The notes below the pieces were generated by a model that was not told the origin of the DNA, did not search any database, and was given only the letters and a program-made list of their open reading frames with translations. From Candidatus Gottesmanbacteria bacterium GW2011_GWC1_43_10 (lineage in GTDB: Bacteria; Patescibacteriota; Microgenomatia; UBA10105): a stretch of DNA of 38,630 nt. The DNA is taken from NCBI GenBank assembly GCA_000995415.1, contig LCEX01000009.1, positions 1 through 38,630 of the forward strand, read 5' to 3'. Within the stretch, counting starts at the first letter, position 1; every line of letters starts with the position of its first letter. Both the position numbers and the translations under genes were made by a program. Positions 32,688 through 38,630 of this stretch are shown in pieces.

Positions 32688-32852
32688 GGGCGCGTACCAA
32701 AATAACGTTTATAAAATCACGCCGGATATTTGGATGAGATTCTAGGCGTCTGATTAAGCGATAGTATACGATGTATACTTGAGCGAGTCAGGTAACGACG
32801 AATCTCGCCAAATAGACGCGGCAGTTTGTGAAGGTGATTTTGGTACGCGCCC
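32688..32852. repeat. 165-bp long inverted-repeat element (MITE-like or structured RNA)
   Basis: The terminal arms GGGCGCGTACCAAAAT (32688-32703) and ATTTTGGTACGCGCCC (32837-32852) are perfect 16-bp inverted repeats, flanked on both sides by TAA. Inside, GCCG/CGGC, TTTGG/CCAAA and GAGATTC/GAATCTC continue the stem after a bubble of about 15 bases per side. The tip is AGTATAC-GAT-GTATACT, a perfect 7-bp hairpin. The element contains no gene. It lies four bases behind rnpB. Confidence 0.8.
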
Positions 32853-32869
32853 TAAGTCTAATCACACTT

Positions 32870-32901
32870 ACAAACCCTCCCCTTTTTGGGGGAGGGTTTG
32901 T
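32870..32901 (+). terminator. Strong intrinsic terminator, probably bidirectional
   Basis: ACAAACCCTCCCC (32870-32882) and GGGGAGGGTTTGT (32889-32901) form a perfect 13-bp stem around a TTTTTG loop, followed by ATTTTATG. It ends the rnpB transcript on the plus strand and sits 19 bases past the prepilin B stop on the minus strand. Confidence 0.85.
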
Positions 32902-32920
32902 ATTTTATGTATCTTCTACT

Positions 32921-33358
32921 TTACCGAACCACGGTAATACTAGTACCGGCAGTTAGTTCACTTGATGCTGTGGCTACGACTCGACCATTTGCATCTCTGT
33001 ATATCGTATATTGCGTGTCTTGAAGAGTCCCATTTGATGGGTCCATCGGCATGGCGGCGATATACGTCGGCACTATCACTGGTGCCAAATCTATACCTGT
33101 GGTTCCGATGTGAGTCGGTGTTGTTGTGATCACCGGCGGCAAATTACCATTGTTTTCAGTGGCGTATTGGTAAATAGCATTAGTGATCCCGTATAAATCA
33201 GCTCGTCTTTGGGTATCTCGGGCACTGGCAAATTGACGGGCTGGATTTACCGCGACCAACACGACTGCAGCCAAAATAGTGATGATACCAATGACTACGA
33301 GTAGTTCTATCAAGGTAAAACCTTGGTTTCGGGACAATTTGTTGATTAAGTGCTTCAC
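32921..33358 (-). CDS. Type IV prepilin (major-pilin type), copy B
   Basis: 145 aa with the leader MKHLINKLSRNQG|FTLIELLVVIGI and then the same ILAAVVLVAVNPARQFASARDTQRRADLY core as copy A at 23839-24255. The globular domains share the layout (IDLAPVIVPTYIAAMP against LIDLAPILTPTYIATMP). It starts with GTG at 33358; the choice is certain because AGGAGGTGA (33372-33364), a full-length Shine-Dalgarno, ends five bases before it. Its own promoter has TTGACA (33462-33457), 17 bases, then TGT-TACGCT ending at 33434, giving a leader of about 70 bases. Such a strong initiation signal suggests this is the abundant pilin. It lies behind the PilM-PilN, PilO and small membrane protein genes and ahead of the terminator at 32870. 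Confidence 0.92.
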   Translation of the reverse strand: MKHLINKLSRNQGFTLIELLVVIGIITILAAVVLVAVNPARQFASARDTQRRADLYGITNAIYQYATENNGNLPPVITTTPTHIGTTGIDLAPVIVPTYIAAMPMDPSNGTLQDTQYTIYRDANGRVVATASSELTAGTSITVVR

Positions 33359-33363
33359 TTATA

Positions 33364-33372
33364 TCACCTCCT
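33364..33372 (-). promoter_or_regulatory. Full-length Shine-Dalgarno deciding a GTG start
   Basis: AGGAGGTGA matches the anti-Shine-Dalgarno over nine bases and lies five bases before GTG 33358. It stands out against the poor or absent ribosome sites of most genes in this window. Confidence 0.85.
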
Positions 33373-33433
33373 ATCTGATATTCACCTAAGTCAAATTTTA
33401 TTGGAAAAAATGGTGAAATTTGAACTTAAATTT

Positions 33434-33462
33434 AGCGTAACAAATGCCATATAGGTTGTCAA
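33434..33462 (-). promoter_or_regulatory. Promoter of prepilin B
   Basis: TTGACA (33462-33457), 17 bases ending in TGT, TACGCT (33439-33434). A perfect -35 is paired with a weak but extended -10. Confidence 0.5.
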
Positions 33463-33477
33463 TGATCTTTGTGAAAA

Positions 33478-33681
33478 TTAGGGACTAATATATTCGATGG
33501 CCTCGTTGACCGACTCGACATCAATCGGATCTTTATTGGTGGTTTGCGGGTTCGATTGATAAACATCGATTAAAGTCGGAATAAAGACTGCCAAATTGAC
33601 AAGCAGTAGTAGCCCGGTTATCAACCCGATGCTTACGATCACCAGAGTTTCCTTATTTGGCAGAGAAAGGTTTTTGAACAT
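33478..33681 (-). CDS. Small single-span membrane protein in the pilus operon
   Basis: 67 aa with a short cytosolic N-terminus (MFKNLSLPNKET), one transmembrane segment at about residues 13-36 and a 30-residue, acidic external tail (NPQTTNKDPIDVESVNEAIEYISP). It starts inside the 3' end of the PilO-like gene (29-base overlap), so the two are translationally linked. It occupies the place where pilP stands in Gram-negative pilMNOPQ operons but is not a PilP homologue as far as I can see; with no outer membrane, PilP and PilQ would not be needed. A stabilising subunit of the PilN-PilO complex is a reasonable inference. Confidence 0.65.
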   Translation of the reverse strand: MFKNLSLPNKETLVIVSIGLITGLLLLVNLAVFIPTLIDVYQSNPQTTNKDPIDVESVNEAIEYISP

Positions 33682-34204
33682 ATATTTTTACCCCGATATT
33701 ATATTCACCTTTAGTAGTGTAACCATCAGGCACTTTAGCACTTATCCTACTAACATGAGTCATATAGCTCAGGTGCTCCAACGCATCCAAAAATTTTATG
33801 AGTCTTGTTAGATCCGTCTCTAGAGTGATAGTCAAAGGCAAAAACAATTTGTCCTGTTCAGTCAAAGGAGTGATTGAATTAAATTTGATAGTATATTCGT
33901 CTGCAGTATTTCGAATTTGGGTCTCTAGACTCTGTACAAACACTGGCAAAGATTCTTCATTGGGAAAGACGTTGGAAATCAGGTCTATTTCTTTACGATA
34001 TTTATCGTTAATCTCTTGAGCTGAAGCAATGATCCGCCCGTCCTGTTCAAGCGAAACCAATTCTGTCTTAAGCAATTTCACAGTTTTAGTTTCATTTAAG
34101 GCAAAGAAAATAAACAAAGCGTTCACTAAAATCATCACGGCGAAAATCAGCCCCCACAAAAGGACTGGATTTGCGCGCACTGTTTTAGGCTTGGTATTTG
34201 GCAT
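33653..34204 (-). CDS. pilO: PilO-like type IV pilus assembly protein
   Basis: 183 aa: short cytosolic segment, one span at about residues 14-35, a coiled-coil stretch (about 38-75, NETKTVKLLKTELVSLEQD), and a C-terminal ferredoxin-like domain (about 85-183) with SLPVFVQSLETQIRNTADEYTIKF and ITLETDLTRLIKFLDALEHLSYMTHVSRIS, which is the PilO plan. It would pair with the PilN part of the preceding gene in the membrane to couple the cytosolic motor to the pilus. The gene starts four bases after the PilM-PilN stop and overlaps the next small gene by 29 bases. Confidence 0.82.
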   Translation of the reverse strand: MPNTKPKTVRANPVLLWGLIFAVMILVNALFIFFALNETKTVKLLKTELVSLEQDGRIIASAQEINDKYRKEIDLISNVFPNEESLPVFVQSLETQIRNTADEYTIKFNSITPLTEQDKLFLPLTITLETDLTRLIKFLDALEHLSYMTHVSRISAKVPDGYTTKGEYNIGVKIYVQKPFSAK

Positions 34205-34208
34205 AAGT

Positions 34209-35636
34209 TTATTTCTTAGCTACAAATGTAATCGAAAACCGCACATCGGCCGGCTGTTCGAGCGACCCCAATGGTAAAGAAATTTTTGTAAATTCGTCTG
34301 TCTGATCAAGTTTGTTTTTAAATGTCAATAGATCTTGCCGACTAACGGCAATTCCCACCAATTGGTAGGTCAATTTGCTATCATCATAATCCCACTGGAT
34401 GATTTTGACGCCTTCCGGCAGGATACTTTGGAGTACAAGCAACTTGTCTTTGGGCGTAGTTCTAAGAGGCGCCAAGGCCACAATATTTTGGGCTTGGGCA
34501 TTTAAAAGCAATAAATTTTTGGTGTCGGTCGTTTGCTGCTTGTTGGCACTAGTCAACGTTTTAGTCCGCGACTCCAATTTTTGTCTTTCCCAAGAAATGA
34601 TAAAAAAGACCAACATCGAAAGCGCTAAAATCACTCCGGAAAAAATACTCGCTTCGATAAGAAGTGTTCGATAAAATTTACCGGTTCTTTCTGCATCATA
34701 AACCTGTTGTAAATCTTTGGGAATCAGGTTGATTGACCGCTCATCCGCGGGTGGAACTATTTCAGATATCGCGGCGGCATAGGCTTTGTTAAAAGCTGGA
34801 TGGGTCATTTGGGTTTTTAATATTTTAGTAGGATACTTGATGTTGTTGGTCGCCCATTTCCCCCAGTCTCCCGCAACCAATTCACCAGTCAAAACCACCT
34901 CAATTGTTTCGGATTTGATCACTTCTTTGTGGCGATAATAAATTTCCGTTTCTTTGAGAGTTTGGTTGATATTCTTGAAATAACTCTCGGGAGTATCTTC
35001 GGGAGTATAGTTGACGACAGTCGTGAATAGTGATTTCTCGCCTTCGACGAAAGTGATATAAGCCCCTTTACGGTTGATTTCTGTCACGAGTACCTGTGAC
35101 TTGGGCGGAAGATGTAAAAGTCTGGCTATAGCTGCCGCTCCGGGTTCAAAACTTAGTGGTTTAAGACCCACACTCGTCAAAACTGTCACCAAGGAATCGA
35201 TGACTTGTTTTTGCACGGCCACCACTTCCAGTTGGTGTTCCTTATCCAGAGTTCCCAAAAGTTTCCAATCATAATAAATTTCATCTTCCGGAAAAGGAAA
35301 CAGATCTTTCACATGCCACGAGACGGCTTCCCCAATTTCTGCCGGAGAAATTATGGGTAGGCTATAGGTACGGCTGAAAGCATAAATTTCCGAAAAACAA
35401 ACAGCCACATAGTTGGTACTAAACTTACCACTCTGCAGTAGTTTTTTGAGGGCCTCGGTGAAAACATCTTGATTCTCGACTACTCCGTCTTTGAATGCAT
35501 CTTTGGGTAGTAATATCTCGGCGGAAGCATTTACTTTCCCGCTACGATCCACCTCTACCCCACGCAGTGAAGTCCTTCCTATAGATAAACCAAAGTGTTT
35601 CCGTTTTGGTAGTATGAGATCGGGCAGTGAAAACAT
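34209..35636 (-). CDS. pilM: PilM-PilN fusion protein
   Basis: 475 aa from ATG 35636. Residues 10-295 are an actin-like PilM domain: FGLSIGRTSLRGVEV (phosphate-1 loop), SRTYSLPIISPAEIGEAVSWHVKDLFPFPEDEIYYDW, and SFEPGAAAIARLL. The next segment, ADERSINLIPKDLQ (298-310), is the conserved N-terminal peptide of PilN that in other bacteria binds a groove on PilM. A span at about 325-348 follows, then a coiled coil (350-385) and the PilN periplasmic-type domain. Two proteins that usually sit in adjacent genes are thus one polypeptide. In the phosphate-1 loop the usual Asp (LDIG) is Ser (LSIG), so nucleotide binding may be altered. First gene of the pilus operon that continues with pilO. Confidence 0.88.
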   Translation of the reverse strand: MFSLPDLILPKRKHFGLSIGRTSLRGVEVDRSGKVNASAEILLPKDAFKDGVVENQDVFTEALKKLLQSGKFSTNYVAVCFSEIYAFSRTYSLPIISPAEIGEAVSWHVKDLFPFPEDEIYYDWKLLGTLDKEHQLEVVAVQKQVIDSLVTVLTSVGLKPLSFEPGAAAIARLLHLPPKSQVLVTEINRKGAYITFVEGEKSLFTTVVNYTPEDTPESYFKNINQTLKETEIYYRHKEVIKSETIEVVLTGELVAGDWGKWATNNIKYPTKILKTQMTHPAFNKAYAAAISEIVPPADERSINLIPKDLQQVYDAERTGKFYRTLLIEASIFSGVILALSMLVFFIISWERQKLESRTKTLTSANKQQTTDTKNLLLLNAQAQNIVALAPLRTTPKDKLLVLQSILPEGVKIIQWDYDDSKLTYQLVGIAVSRQDLLTFKNKLDQTDEFTKISLPLGSLEQPADVRFSITFVAKK

Positions 35637-35723
35637 ATTTGAGTACCAACAATACACCAAGTATAAATTGGCTTGTTTAAAATTGTATCACGGATAGATA
35701 AACAAAATCTACGAAAGTCAAAC

Positions 35724-35752
35724 TTGTGCCAACAGGCGGAAATACGTAATAT
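35724..35752 (+). promoter_or_regulatory. Promoter of the minor pilin operon
   Basis: TTGTGC (35724-35729), 17 bases, TAATAT (35747-35752), six bases, ATG at 35759. Predicted leaderless. Confidence 0.45.
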
Positions 35753-35758
35753 AGACTT

Positions 35759-37144
35759 ATGATCTGCCGACTACAGTTTATCTTTCAAAAACGCTTACTG
35801 CGATCTTCTTTTTCAGGTAAGAAAATTTCTGGATTTACCATGGTAGAGACATTGGTGGCTTTGGCTGTCCTGGGTATTTTCTTTGCCAGTCTGGCCCTCA
35901 TTATCCAGCAAATTTTACAAAATGTGGGTGAATCCCGGGTCCGCGAAACCGCTTTGGCTCTAGCCCAAACCAAAATGGAAACTGTCCGCAATTTGCCATA
36001 TGTTGATGTGGGCACTGTCGGTGGGATCCCCAGCGGAGCGATTCTCCCAACCGAAACTGTCGCCTTAAACAATCAAGATTTTATAGTCACTACTTCAATC
36101 TTGTATGTTGATGACCTGTTCGATGACGTGGCGCCTCAAGATCTCATCAATACCGATTACAAGCGGGTCAGAGTGGAAATCACTTGGGGCGGAGTCTATC
36201 CCGCGCGTTATCCGGTGACTCTGGTGACCAATATCGCTCCAAAGGGTATCGAAACTATCGCCGGCGGCGGGACGTTATTTTTGCAAGTGTTTAATGCCCA
36301 AGCTTTGCCCGTATCAGGAGCCACAGTCACGATTGACAATACCGCAGTCAATCCCCAAATTCACATGCAAACGCTAACCAATAGCAATGGTTTGGTGGTG
36401 ATTCCGGGAGCTCCAGCTTGCATCGCTTGCTATCAAATCACCGTGACCAAAACCAACTACTCGACAGATAAAACTTACTCCACACAAGAAGTCGCCAATC
36501 CCCTGACTCCGCTAGCAACCGTGATTGAGGGGCAGCTTACCCAACTGTCTTTTGCTATAGATCAAGTATCTTCACTCATCATTAACTCCTTGGGTAGTCG
36601 CGCTTCCGGTTATCCTACTGTTAGTAACGTCCAGTTTACCCTGCGCGGAAACAGAATCATTGGCTATGACACCAATGACTTTCCGGTATACAAGTACTCA
36701 TTTTCCACCAATACCGGTGGCGGAACGGTGACTATCCCAGGACTAGAATGGGATACTTATACGTTGGATTTTTCGAGTTCTGGTTATAATCTGGCCGGAT
36801 CCAACCCACCAAATCCCCTGTCTTTGTCTCCTGCTACCAACATGACAGTAAATATGGTCAATGTGCCCAAAACCAATAATTCGCTTCTAGTCATCATGCA
36901 GGATGCCGCCCAACAACTTTTGTCTTCAGCCAGCGCCCAACTTACCAATCTCGGAGGTGGTTATGACGCTTCTGTTTCCGCCGGAATTACAGGCACTCCC
37001 GATATGGGCCAAGCGTTTTTCGGCAGTTTAAGTGTGGCAAATTACGATCTCAAAGTCACTGCCGGTGGATATCAAGAGGCGACGGCATCAGTTTCCATTT
37101 CCGGCAACAACCAACAAACCATTATTTTAAATTTAGAGCCATAA
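35759..37144 (+). CDS. Large prepilin-like protein with carboxypeptidase-regulatory-type domains
   Basis: 461 aa. The prepilin leader is long and basic, ending in KKISG|FTMVETLVALAVLGIFFASLALI, with Glu at position +5. A short pilin-type stretch follows, then a large extracellular part with repeated immunoglobulin-like folds: GTLFLQVFNAQALPVSGATVTIDN with TNSNGLVVIPG (about 175-265), SLIINSLGSRASGYPTVSN with TVTIPGLEWDTYTLDF (about 275-375), and SLLVIMQDAAQQLLSSASAQLTN with YDLKVTAGGYQEATASV (about 380-461). These resemble carboxypeptidase regulatory-like/PEGA modules. It could be a pilus-tip adhesin or priming subunit. A TAATAT -10 ends six bases before the ATG. Its stop codon overlaps the next ATG by one base. 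Confidence 0.82.
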   Translation: MICRLQFIFQKRLLRSSFSGKKISGFTMVETLVALAVLGIFFASLALIIQQILQNVGESRVRETALALAQTKMETVRNLPYVDVGTVGGIPSGAILPTETVALNNQDFIVTTSILYVDDLFDDVAPQDLINTDYKRVRVEITWGGVYPARYPVTLVTNIAPKGIETIAGGGTLFLQVFNAQALPVSGATVTIDNTAVNPQIHMQTLTNSNGLVVIPGAPACIACYQITVTKTNYSTDKTYSTQEVANPLTPLATVIEGQLTQLSFAIDQVSSLIINSLGSRASGYPTVSNVQFTLRGNRIIGYDTNDFPVYKYSFSTNTGGGTVTIPGLEWDTYTLDFSSSGYNLAGSNPPNPLSLSPATNMTVNMVNVPKTNNSLLVIMQDAAQQLLSSASAQLTNLGGGYDASVSAGITGTPDMGQAFFGSLSVANYDLKVTAGGYQEATASVSISGNNQQTIILNLEP

Positions 37145-37770
37145 TGAAACGTTTAAATATCATCAAAACCAATCTCGGATTTACCTTAGTCGAAGTCCTG
37201 GTCGCCACCTTTATTTTTGCCGTGGTAGTAGCCGGTGCAGCGGGATTTTTGGTTTATTATCTCAAAAATTACTCGTTTTCCTTTGAAGAATATCAAAGCA
37301 TCAATCAAGCCCAGTTTGCGATGACGATGATGCTAAGGGAACTACGCGAAGCCAGAAGCGGCGACAACGGCGCCTGGACGCTTGAACAGACCGATGATAA
37401 CACGATTGTTTTTTTTAGCGATGTCACGGGTGACAGCCGCACTGACCGCGTCCGTTATTTCTTGGATGGCACGGATCTCAAAAAAGGCGTCATTGAACCG
37501 ACACAAGTGCCTGTAAGTTATCCCACGATCAACGAACAAATCACCACTATTGCCTCGTTTGTAAATCTTGCCGGCAACCCACTAATTACTTATTATAATG
37601 GCAGTTGGCCAAGTGATACGGTCAACAATCCTTTAAGTAACGCAAATCGGATATTAAATACGCGCTATGTTTCCGTTTATTTGCGGATTGACGTAAATCC
37701 AGATTATGCCGCGCAACCGTATGAACTCACGTCAGGAGTTACTATTCGTAGTCTGAAAGACAATCTATGA
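37144..37770 (+). CDS. Minor pseudopilin, PulJ/PilW-like
   Basis: 208 aa. Leader MKRLNIIKTNLG|FTLVEVLVATFIFAVVVAGAAGFLVYY, with cleavage after Gly12. The following QAQFAMTMMLRELREARSG and TIVFFSDVTGDSRTDRVRYFLDGTDLKKGVIEP are typical of the PulJ/PilW minor pilin group, including the internal segment that reports a string of beta strands. Translation is coupled to both neighbours (TAATG with the upstream gene and ATGA with the downstream gene). It belongs to the minor-pilin set that primes pilus assembly. Confidence 0.85.
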   Translation: MKRLNIIKTNLGFTLVEVLVATFIFAVVVAGAAGFLVYYLKNYSFSFEEYQSINQAQFAMTMMLRELREARSGDNGAWTLEQTDDNTIVFFSDVTGDSRTDRVRYFLDGTDLKKGVIEPTQVPVSYPTINEQITTIASFVNLAGNPLITYYNGSWPSDTVNNPLSNANRILNTRYVSVYLRIDVNPDYAAQPYELTSGVTIRSLKDNL

Positions 37771-38630
37771 TGCGAAAGTTTAATAAACGAGGTAGTATCT
37801 CAATCCTGGTTTTGATCCTGGGAGTGACTTTTGCCGCAGCCATCGGTGGCTTGGTGATAGTCGCCGCCACTCAATACACCTCACAAGCCCGAGATGAAGC
37901 CTTTGAAAAAGCTTTGACTGTAGCCCAAGCCGGAGCCGAATACTATCGTTGGCACCTAGCCCACGATCCGCTTGATTTTACCGACGGTACGGGCGAACCC
38001 GGTGCCTATGTGCATCCTTTATCCGACCCATATGGAGCGACTGAAGGCACGTTTACTCTGACGCTTTCCCCGCCGGCATCAGGTTCCTCAATCGTCACTA
38101 TCACCTCTCAAGGTTATGTCAATAGTTATCCTGAGATTAAACGCACGGTAGTAGCTCGCTATGGTATCCCGACACTTGCGAAATATTCATTTTTACATAA
38201 CGCCAATGTATGGTTCGGATCGGGACTCACCGTTCATGGTCAAGTGATGAGTAACGGCGGCATTCGGATGGACGGCGTCAACGATTCTACTGTCCAAAGT
38301 GCCAAAGCTACCTATACTTGTGGTTCGGAAACCGGCTGCAATCCATCTCAAACCAAAAACGGCGTCTGGGGTGCTGGGGGACCATCGAGTTTGTGGGTCT
38401 TTCCAGTTCCTCCGGTCGATTTCAATGCTTTAGCTCTGGACTTCTCGACGATGAAAACTGCCGCGCAAAATAATGGAGTGTATCTAGCCGCATCAGGCGC
38501 CTATGGCTACCATATTCTCTTTACTTCAGACGGCAATTATACTGTCAAAAAAGTAACTACGGCTGGTAACCAAAAAGGGTGGAGTGTAGAAAGCGGTTGT
38601 GAAAATTTATATCAAAATATTACTGGCGAA
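37767..38630 (+). CDS. PilX-like minor pilus protein, truncated by the window end
   Basis: I translated this frame from ATG 37767, which overlaps the preceding stop (ATGA). It stays open for 288 codons to the last base, so the C-terminus is missing. The start MMRKFNKRGSISILVLILGV has the basic leader and Gly before a hydrophobic helix (GSISILVLILGVTFAAAIGG), like PilX, but lacks the Phe and Glu of ordinary pilins. The helix continues into QARDEAFEKALTVAQAGAEYYRW, where PilX proteins have the conserved AEAGAE-type segment. The later part (HGQVMSNGGIRMDG) recalls the beta-helix-like domains of CPR PilX proteins. Third gene of the minor-pilin operon. Confidence 0.8.
   Translation, partial: MMRKFNKRGSISILVLILGVTFAAAIGGLVIVAATQYTSQARDEAFEKALTVAQAGAEYYRWHLAHDPLDFTDGTGEPGAYVHPLSDPYGATEGTFTLTLSPPASGSSIVTITSQGYVNSYPEIKRTVVARYGIPTLAKYSFLHNANVWFGSGLTVHGQVMSNGGIRMDGVNDSTVQSAKATYTCGSETGCNPSQTKNGVWGAGGPSSLWVFPVPPVDFNALALDFSTMKTAAQNNGVYLAASGAYGYHILFTSDGNYTVKKVTTAGNQKGWSVESGCENLYQNITGE

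Noticed and set aside
1-38630. CRISPR arrays and tRNA genes
   Set aside because: I looked for regularly spaced direct repeats and for T-loop GTTCGA-type motifs followed by acceptor pairing and found none that hold.

Overview
The window looks like chromosomal DNA of a Candidatus Patescibacteria (CPR) bacterium, most likely of the Microgenomates type. This rests on gene content read from the translations, not on a database search. The indicators are short intergenic gaps, DUF3048, DUF4446 and DUF5679-type proteins, a helix-turn-helix/nucleotidyltransferase fusion, a CPR-style type IV prepilin carrying an ARDTQRRADLY segment, many surface and GT-C membrane proteins, and no biosynthetic operons. 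TGA is used as a normal stop (for example at 12256-12258), so genetic code 11 applies and the SR1/Gracilibacteria code does not.

Layout. 1-7234: a hypothetical gene, a D-Ala-D-Ala carboxypeptidase, an aspartyl-tRNA synthetase that lacks the usual GAD insertion but carries a C-terminal YbaK editing-type domain, a small hypothetical gene, recJ, and divergently cca. 7227-11735 (minus): an operon reading DUF4446, DUF3048, HTH-NTase, secD, secF. 11854-13778: two small plus-strand genes (one a zinc ribbon) with a terminator, then comM, which is broken by an internal deletion. 13849-20517: surface and envelope genes (GT-C glycosyltransferase, membrane spermidine-synthase-like protein, anchored TIM-barrel-like protein, DsbB, GT-B-like protein). 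20601-21396: a REP-associated tyrosine transposase between long imperfect inverted repeats. 21415-23036: ruvAB. 23104-28418 (minus): a hypothetical gene, a prepilin, a TMTC-like GT-C/TPR protein, a Ser/Pro-rich anchored protein and an anchored VWA protein. 28552-32040 (plus): an AT-rich pair, FkbM methyltransferase and a LamG/PKD surface protein. 32051-32901: a cluster of hairpins, the RNase P RNA gene, a 165-bp long inverted-repeat element and a strong terminator. 32921-38630: type IV pilus genes on both strands (major-type prepilin, small membrane protein, PilO, a PilM-PilN fusion, then three minor-pilin-type genes, the last cut by the window end).

The genes fall into three themes: housekeeping nucleic-acid and translation functions (aspS, recJ, cca, ruvAB, rnpB), protein export and disulfide formation (secDF, dsbB), and a large investment in the cell surface (pili, LamG, VWA and TPR/GT-C proteins). 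A recurrent feature is a -10-like hexamer ending only 6-13 bases before the start codon of promoter-proximal genes, which suggests frequent leaderless transcripts. Some genes, such as the prepilin at 33358, instead have a textbook Shine-Dalgarno. No tRNA gene, CRISPR array or prophage was seen.
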